Shown piece by piece: positions 57,747-64,000 of a DNA stretch of 64,000 bases. Where the stretch lies: contig VCJN01002430.1 of the NCBI GenBank assembly GCA_006384855.1, positions 1 to 64,000 of the forward strand, in the 5' to 3' direction. The stretch comes from Tetraselmis striata. Taxonomy: Eukaryota; Chlorophyta; Chlorodendrophyceae; Chlorodendrales; Chlorodendraceae. Each line of letters starts with the position of its first letter. Position 1 is the stretch's first letter. Under the pieces are notes generated by a model that saw only the letters and a list, made by a program, of their open reading frames with translations, had not been told where the DNA came from and did no database searches. A program made the translations under genes and the position numbers.

Positions 57747-60338
57747 TCACTCCTGCTCGTCCTGCCGGAGCTCGCGCTCCACGGTGAGCCCAAACTCCGC
57801 GACCTCGGCGTCGAACGAGTCAAACCACTCCCCCGTCTCGGAGTCCAGCACCGCCATCTCGTACTTTCCCTGCGAGCCGCGGCGACCAAGAGGCCGTCGG
57901 CTCAGTGAGGCTTTAGGGCGGTGGGCGTAGAGACGGCGGCGGCGGCGGGGGAAGTGGGGGTGAGTGAGGGGCGAGAAGGGTGTGCGTGTGTGTGTGGGGG
58001 GGGGGGGGGGGGGCTCACCCGCATGGAGCCGTACTCCGTCTTGAGCGGGCAGGCGGAGGTGTAGCTGAAGGAGGTGCCAGGGTTGAGGATGGGCTGCTCC
58101 CCCACCACGCCAGGCCCCCTGTGCATGCCCACCAGAGCAGTAGAGGGGGGGGGAGGGGGGGGGGGGGGGGGGGGCAGCCTTTGCTGTCAGCCCTGCAGCC
58201 GCCTTCGTGACAGCAGAGCCATGTGATGAAGGGTTAGAGGGGGGGGAGGGGGGGGGGGGGGGGGGGGGGGGGTCCGCACTTGACTTGCTCCTCGTTGCCC
58301 TCCGCGTCCGTGATCACCCAGTGCCGCGTGCGCAGCTGCACCGTCAGGTCCCCCTGCAGCCCAGGCATGCCGGGAAGGGATTAAAGGGGGCATGTTCAGA
58401 CGCACATCATCGTGTACATGCGAGACACACCGTACAAACACAAGCGGTCCGCGGACCAATACCGTCTTTGAAGCCCCCCCCCCCCCCCCCCCCCCCCCAA
58501 CACTCCCTGGCAAATAAGAGAGAAAAACTATAAAACCGCTTAACACTATTAATAAGTCAATATACAGCACGAAAGTTCCGATGCAAAGGTGCGAAACAAT
58601 TCAATGTTTGTTTGACTCCGCGGAGCGTATTCAATTGCACCGTATATCTATGCGGACATGCGCGCCAGATCACAACCAACGACCTTGATGCTCGATGATG
58701 CCAAGGACGCACCGCCCCGTTCTACGCAGCGAGGCTCACTCACCACTCCGTGCACTTGACTCGCAAGGGCGGGTGGCACTGTCCATGCCGGTGTGCGCAG
58801 AGGAAAAACGCGGTTGCGATGTCCAAGGTCACGAAGGGGCATCACGATAACCCTAGCTGTGCATAGCTGCAGCTCCCCATGGCCGCAGCCACCCCCCCCC
58901 CCCCCCCCGCATGACATCTACAAACAGCGCACATGTACACCCATAAGAGGGTTACATGCGGCGCTCCCTGCTGGATGACGATACGTATCATGGTGGTGGT
59001 GGTGACATTGGCCGTAAAGCGGGCGCTAAAATATGCCAAACTGTGGGGCAAAATTGTGCAAACGAAGGACACGCCGACGCAGGACACCCAGGGGACGCAG
59101 TCGCACCTCGTTGGCAATCGTGACTTTGTACGCAAAGAAGTACTGGCCCTGCGCTGGCATGGAGTGCGCCGGCACAAAGTAGCTCTCCACCTGGGGGCAT
59201 AAAGCGGGGGGAGGGGGCAGCGCGGGGCGCTCAGCGCTCAGTGCGGTGCGGGCGGCACTCTGGCGGCTGGCTTGCATAGTGAGCAGTGCGGGGATGATAC
59301 GCACCAGCACACGCACACCCCGGGTGATGGCCATGCTGCCGGGCGGCATCTCGATGGGGGCCGGCGGAGGCGGCGGCGCGATCTCCGCCAGCAGATCCCG
59401 GTAGCGCGCTGCGTCCTGCAGCCGGGGGGACGACAAGGAGTGGGGGGAAGGGGGGTTGCATCCACGTGAGAGGCCACATAACCACTGCTGCCAGCGGCGG
59501 AGATGGCCAGATCTGTGGCCTCCGTACCGAGGAATTCTGTCTACAACTAGCTAAATGTGTACTGTCTTGCAACATTCAAGCTGCCGATCTCATTTGGATA
59601 AGAATGTACCCGGAGAGGCCCCTGGTTGCATTGCGGATGCGTGAGGCGGGGGACTGCGAGGCTGAGGACAGGCGGGACTCGGTCGCCGGAGACCTCGCCC
59701 GCGCGCGCTGGCACGTACCTCGTAGCGCTCCTCCCGAATGCTGGCCTCCAACGCCCGCTGCGCGCTGACGACCGGGTCTGCCGCCTCGGCGGCCCGCAGC
59801 TGGTCGCGCAACACCGCCGCCGCGGTGTAGTCCTCCCTGCAGCGCCGCCCGCCGGGGCATGCCGTATGTTAGTCGGCGCCTGGCGCAGTGTGACGCCGGC
59901 GAGCTGGCCATGCGCTTCTAGGCGGCATGACCGAGCGCTGTACTGGTAGTATGGATATCATCGGCTAGTACCGACCGGCATGGTGGTGCTGCAGGAGGGC
60001 GGGCGGGCGGGAACACGGGAGAGCAGACATGGAGAAGACGAGAAAAAAAAGCCAATTCTCGTCCATTCGGCTTACTTTGCAACCGCGTCGTCCAGCGCGG
60101 CCGCCAGCTCCTTCAGGCTGGGGGCAGCCTCCACCACCTCGTCCTGAACCTCCTGCTCCAGTGTCTCGGGCCTGGCGGCGGCTAGCCTGGTGGACGGGGC
60201 GGCGCCGCGGGTGGGTGCCCGCCCTCGCGGCCGCCGGGAGGCGAAGCCGCCGCTCGCCACGCGCAGCTGCCCCGTTGGCCGAGGGTCCGCGCGGCTTCCG
60301 GCCACCGCACAGGTTGGAGACCTCAGTGCAGCCGCCAT
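57747..60338 (-). CDS. UVR-ApaG (DUF525) domain protein, probably plastid-targeted (7 exons, 286 aa)
   Basis: Proposed minus-strand exons: 60338-60076, 59836-59719, 59415-59317, 59190-59107, 58353-58280, 58118-58019, 57869-57747. All have GT-AG borders and agreeing phases (861 nt). The first ~55 residues ([20 protein letters not shown], then further Arg/Ala/Ser) look like a plastid transit peptide. A UVR motif follows at ~88-104 ([17 protein letters not shown]), then a second UVR-like stretch [12 protein letters not shown]. The ApaG beta-sandwich occupies ~161-268: [73 protein letters not shown]. The tail is acidic. The UVR motif mediates UvrB-UvrC contact in bacteria and docks adaptors onto Clp chaperones in plastids; ApaG is an Fn3-like protein-interaction domain of uncertain role. 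UVR with ApaG therefore suggests a plastid adaptor, which is inference. Long C tracts (coding strand) follow the donors of exons 5 and 6. Confidence 0.92.
58141..58273. repeat. Two long G tracts in UVR-ApaG intron 5
   Basis: G runs at about 58147-58174 and 58234-58272, each broken by one or two A residues, lie between exons 6 and 5. On the coding strand they are C tracts; the second starts about eight nt after the exon 5 donor. Confidence 0.9.
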
Positions 60339-60776
60339 GGCGTTGCAGGTGCAAAGATAGAGGTAGGGGCGGTCTTGTTAGAGGAAGTCGCGAGGTCGGC
60401 TGGCGCCGCGCAGTAAGAGGGTCGGTGCGATAGTGAGCACACGGAGGCGAAGCCGTGCGGCGTTTGGCGCGTTCGAGGCCAGCACCATTCACGTTTTCCC
60501 GATATATTATCCTTGATTCCTTTGTGCTGGCTCCCCGCCGCCCGCCGTTCCGGCAGTATCTCCTCGCTGGCAAGCGAAGACTACAGTACGAGTATATCCA
60601 TTATCCGTATGCATATCGTTGTTTATCATATCTATTCCGTGGCGATACTATTGACATATTTACCTAGTCAGCGCTGGGCGCTGGTTGGTATCGGGCAGAG
60701 CATGCTTCAGTTTTTAAATAGCAACTATATTCCCGCATGAACTACTAAACCACCGTTGCCTTGAATTATGCGAATA
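60339..60776. other. Upstream of UVR-ApaG, no gene seen
   Basis: Promoter side of the UVR-ApaG gene. The sequence turns AT-rich after about 60580. No recognisable coding frame. Confidence 0.5.
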
Positions 60777-61610
60777 TTATCCGATAATTTGATATTCGAT
60801 GGCCGGCAATGCCCATGATGTCGAATGGTGATGGCCTGCAGGAGAGGAGGAATAGTAACGAAATACGTGCGCGCGAAGCCCGTGAATAACGAGGAAATAA
60901 TGATCTAAACTAGTTTTAAGAGCCACAGTGGTACACAACGCCAGAGCCGCGGTTATCGCCTTGAACAGCTCCGCAGACGAAGCCGGAGAGGAAGCAGGAA
61001 GATCGGTGCTGTCCTCCACCAGGTCACGCAGAGGCTCCTCCGCCGGTGCCAATAGGTCCTGGATCTTGGAGATATCGTCTAGGTCGCGTTGAAGAATACG
61101 CGCATCAGCGGTATGGCGGCGGCGAACCTTACCATCTTTGTCGAGCCAACCATCCTCGGGTGCGTTGATGGTGCGAGACAGCACTTCTGCAGCCGGGGAT
61201 TGAGCTGGCCTCTTGCCCTTGCGATCGTAGTCGGCGTCCCCTTCCGCAACGGGTTTCGAAGCTGAAGCTGAAGTGGACGGACCGCTCGACGACGCGACCG
61301 CCTGCCTAAGCTCTGAAATCTCACGTTCGATACGGAGTAGAGCTACAGAGGTATCAGTTACTGCCTGTCTAGCGGCGACGAGAGGGGGGGACTCAGGTAC
61401 CTCGTTAGCAGGTGGAGTATCACCACCTAGGACAGTGAGATGATTTTAGCGCGTAACGAGTTGCTCACGAAGAGCTTTGCGAGACTCAAGTAAGTCGTTC
61501 CAAACGAGTTCAAACGTGTCCACCGCTAAAACATGGACGAGAAAGCACGGCGACAGCACCACGAGCGAGACAAGGAGCCACGCCCAAGACGGACTCGCGA
61601 AGCGAGCCAT
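60777..61610 (-). pseudogene. Unknown ORF with N-terminal membrane anchor, one in-frame stop
   Basis: From ATG at 61610 the minus strand reads MARFASPSWAWLLVSLVVLS and a further hydrophobic run, a signal anchor or signal peptide. A TAA stop lies at 61448-61446. The same frame then stays open to 60777: a Pro-rich stretch, a probable short coiled coil (LLRIEREISELRQAV), a Ser/Ala linker, DGWLDKDGKVRRRHTADARI, and a last mildly hydrophobic helix (ITAALALCTTVAL). The stop may be real decay, or a very short intron of about 31 nt (GTTACG to CCTAG) may remove it. I do not recognise the family. It is divergent to the recombinase element and may be its antisense partner ORF. Confidence 0.4.
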
Positions 61611-61739
61611 GGTGAGTGCCGGGATCACATACACGACAAAACGCAGAAGAGATTTGAATTCGGAGTTGAAGATGAAACGAAAATGTACCAGTCGTAGAAG
61701 AGAATATAGTCGGGTGCCTTCCAACAACTAAAGGCGCTC

Positions 61740-61789
61740 CCGGTCCGCGGCCGCCCTTTATACTCGGATAAAGGGCGCCGCCGGACCGG
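61740..61789. repeat. Strong 22-bp hairpin between divergent ORFs
   Basis: Arms 61740-61761 (CCGGTCCGCGGCCGCCCTTT plus AT) and 61768-61789 pair with about two mismatches around loop ACTCGG. It is followed by further GCCGGCCGG palindromes. It lies between the minus-strand ORF start (61610) and the plus-strand gag-like ORF (62367), so it could be an element terminus, a recombination site or a two-way promoter element. Confidence 0.85.
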
Positions 61790-62366
61790 CGCCGGCCGGT
61801 CTAGGCGGAACGGGCCGGCAGGGTCGTCACATAAATCTGACGGCGCTGCGAAAACCAGGGTTTCCTAGGTCGTTCCTCCCAAGGAAGCCCTACAGTTTCC
61901 TCCCTTGACCTAACCGCTTTTCAGCTACCGTACAAGTGCTGCTCAGTGGTACGGGAACTAGGCACCTGTCGTTGCGCCCTTTTTGGGTGCAGCACGAGTA
62001 GACATAAACGCAACCGTAACAGCTGAGCCTGCCATCTTCCAGTTTTCGCTGCGTTACACGCAGCGCTGTTAAAACTGTCTCGTAACCTGTTGCGAGTAAG
62101 GTCACCCCAGGTTGTTCAAGACCACACCCGGCTCACCACCCGTGTGTGATATTCTCATCCGTACGTCCGTGCGTTACCATCCTTGATGGAGAAGAACCCG
62201 TCGTCAAGCCGACGCTCGAATCGCTACACGCAGACGTGAAGGCCCAGTCTACATTGTTGCGCTAGCTTGCAACAGCGTTGGCCCAATTGACGGCTCGTGA
62301 CCGCGTTGTTGGTGGAGATGGGGCACATGGCTCCGGTTCCGGGCAGCGCATCGCGGGACAGCCAAC

Positions 62367-63233
62367 ATGCAACGGGGGAGCCGCAGAGAGCCCGACTTAT
62401 TGCTAGAGCTAGCCCAGAGCGGCCGTGTCGGAGCAAGACCCGTGAGTGACGAGGATGACTACCTCGCTGTGCCAGAGCTACTGCAGCGAAGAGAGTCTGG
62501 TTACGAGGCCATTCGACCGGTCAGTCGAGTGCCCGGACTCTTCCCCCTGAGCACCGACCCAGCCAACGAACGAGTACCTCAAGAAGGATGACCGGCGTCT
62601 GCCGGTCCAGGAGGAGTATCTATGGATGTCGTGTTTCGGCGCCCACATATGGCCGCACTTTTCGTACTAGCTCTTGACGAGCTGCTGCCCTACGTCCCCG
62701 CCGCAAGTCGGGACTTCACCCCCTACCTCGCGAGAGCTCGGAACCACGCCGAAGCCATCGACAAGGCGTTTCGCTTTCGTTTGGCCTTCCTACGGAGGCT
62801 TAATGAGGTCAAGCGCGTACACGGTGACCAAGGTGTTTCGGACGTGCAGCTGCGAGCCCAACACTTTCAGCCTGCTTCTGAGCATCTGGGTTCCGCGATT
62901 TTTGGGGACCTCATGAGGGACTACGAGCGTCGAGTCTTCGAGGCGACAGCTGCCAGCAACGCAAAAGCAACCGCTACTGCTCGGATTGCGGCAGCGGCTG
63001 CAGGGCGCGGGCGTGGACGAGGACGTGGTGGTGGACGCGGGCGTGGCCCCAAAGGTGAGCACGAGTGGTGGTGTGGGGCGCCTTTCGTCGGAGCTGCTGG
63101 AGCCTTGCGAAGCCACTTTTCGGTGACCGCCGCAAAGCGCACCCTAGCAGCTCAACGACGGAATGAGCGCCCTGTGTCAAAACCTGACCCCCCCTCATCA
63201 CCTTACAGACTCCATTTAGACCTTCCTCGGTGA
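62367..63233 (+). pseudogene. Gag-like ORF1 of a tyrosine-recombinase element, frameshifted
   Basis: Frame 62367-62591 reads LLLELAQSGRVGARPVSDED, then LSTDPANE. A doubled AACG at about 62561-62569 seems to shift the frame: the alternative frame continues EYLKKDDRRLPVQEEYLWMS before closing at about 62670. The original frame reopens at 62622 with MDVVFRRPHMAALFVLALDE, LPYVPAASRDFTPYLARARN and a predicted helical body, ending in an Arg-Gly-rich tail (GRGRGRGRGGGRGRGPK) like nucleic-acid-binding gag tails. The position just upstream of a tyrosine recombinase supports a DIRS/Crypton-like ORF1; identity as gag is inference. Confidence 0.5.
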
Positions 63234-64000
63234 GGCGCTTCTTACAGCTACATCCGAGTGTGGCTCAACCATCCGCACACCTGCACACGGCGGCTCAACC
63301 AACCGCCTCCCGTACCGCCATCTCAACACTGCGTCCGTCGGTTGTCACGCTGCGTGTTTCAACTGGTTCGCAACGACCAAGCTTCGCGCGTGTACGTTAC
63401 GCGCGTGACATGCGCTACGAACGCGAAGGGCGCGCGGGGCGGCCCTCTTACCTGAACATAGCCCAGAAAGCTCGTACTGGTGCTACTGCAAACCCGTCCT
63501 GCAACTACCGGCCAACCGCCGGGAACTTAACCGCTTTTGCCGAGTACTTTGCTAACAGTAGTCGCCCCCCTGTCACTCTGTCGGTAAAACGACGCACTTG
63601 CGTAATTGACGAGCCCGAAGTTGTTGCTCATTGGGCTGCTTCACTGTGATCTCGACTGCATGATGCTTTCGGCTCAGACGAGTTAGGGCAACGGACGCTC
63701 GACCTGCTCTCCAGCTCCCTCACCGCTCAGGCACTCAAGAGTTACGCCGGCAGACTGTCTCAGTTCGCGGAGTTCTGCCACGATTCCGAGAACATCAGCC
63801 CGCTGGAGGTGACCACTGCTACTGTCGTCCGATACGTTGCCTGGATTGGTGAGCGAGGGCACATTGGGGCTAAGTCGCTGCAGCCCTACCTGTCTGCGAT
63901 CAACACGTTCTTCGAGCTGCACAACCTCGACCCAGACGCCAAGGACAGCTTGCACCTTACTGCAGCTAGGCATGGGCTGATGCTGCGACAGCGCCGTCAG
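63230..64000 (+). pseudogene. Tyrosine recombinase N-terminal domain (truncated by window end; one stop)
   Basis: One plus-strand frame is open from 63230 to a TGA at 63647-63649 (just before it: EPEVVAHWAASL) and again from 63650 to the window end. The second part reads SRLHDAFGSDELGQRTLDLL, LTAQALKSYAGRLSQFAEFC, VTTATVVRYVAWIGERGHIG and AKSLQPYLSAINTFFELHNL. This is the SAM-like core-binding domain of tyrosine recombinases in algal DIRS-like elements: a repeated helix with Tyr-Trp/Phe spacing, then SLQPYLSAIN. The catalytic domain (R, HxxR, Y) would lie beyond 64000. If the TGA was once TGG, the two parts are one ORF. Confidence 0.7.

Overview
The window is nuclear DNA of a eukaryote, most likely an alga of the green lineage or one carrying a green-type gene set. 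The evidence is five confidently recognised genes, four of them split by many short spliceosomal introns; a plant-type organellar MutS (MSH1) ending in a GIY-YIG domain; a UVR-ApaG protein with a plastid-like N-terminus; interstitial TTTAGGG (plant-type telomere) motifs; high GC; and very many G or C homopolymers of 12-30 nt. I cannot name the species.

Layout. 1-3.1 kb holds no gene I can support but has several hairpins, one of 97 nt. 3.10-4.75 kb (+) is a nucleotide-sugar transporter of the SLC35/TPT type in 4 exons. 5.24-6.46 kb (-) is a secreted Cys-rich protein with a von Willebrand A domain, 2 exons. 6.8-15.8 kb is repeat-rich and decayed: a 213-bp direct repeat pair, a broken zinc-finger-like reading frame, a BED-like finger and unassigned ORF fragments. 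16.8-17.84 kb (+) has an EF-hand protein. 18.8-19.1 kb has a possible reverse-transcriptase scrap. 19.46-26.21 kb (-) is a WDR91 orthologue (LisH, coiled coil, WD40) for which 13 exons with consistent phases can be traced, 700 aa. 26.3-31.9 kb holds a non-LTR-like retroelement broken by one frameshift and one stop, plus a second 3'-end remnant. 33.44-52.69 kb (+) is an MSH1 gene with 28 proposed exons and about 1,484 aa. 53.9-57.1 kb has a TIR element, a related solo end and a 0.6-kb tandem duplication. 57.75-60.34 kb (-) is the UVR-ApaG gene in 7 exons. 60.8-64.0 kb is the left part of a tyrosine-recombinase element (gag-like ORF, recombinase N-domain) with a divergent ORF and a strong hairpin between; it runs off the window.

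The genes do not form a pathway. The most interesting item is the MSH1 gene: between its MutS ATPase and its C-terminal GIY-YIG domain lies an extra region of about 240 residues whose middle looks like the helix-turn-helix found at the C-terminus of RecQ/WRN helicases. A second theme is genome-wide: long G or C tracts sit inside introns close to splice sites, and four introns are best explained as GC-AG introns.

All exon borders were placed by eye from splice consensus, reading phase and remembered family alignments; no alignment or transcript was available.
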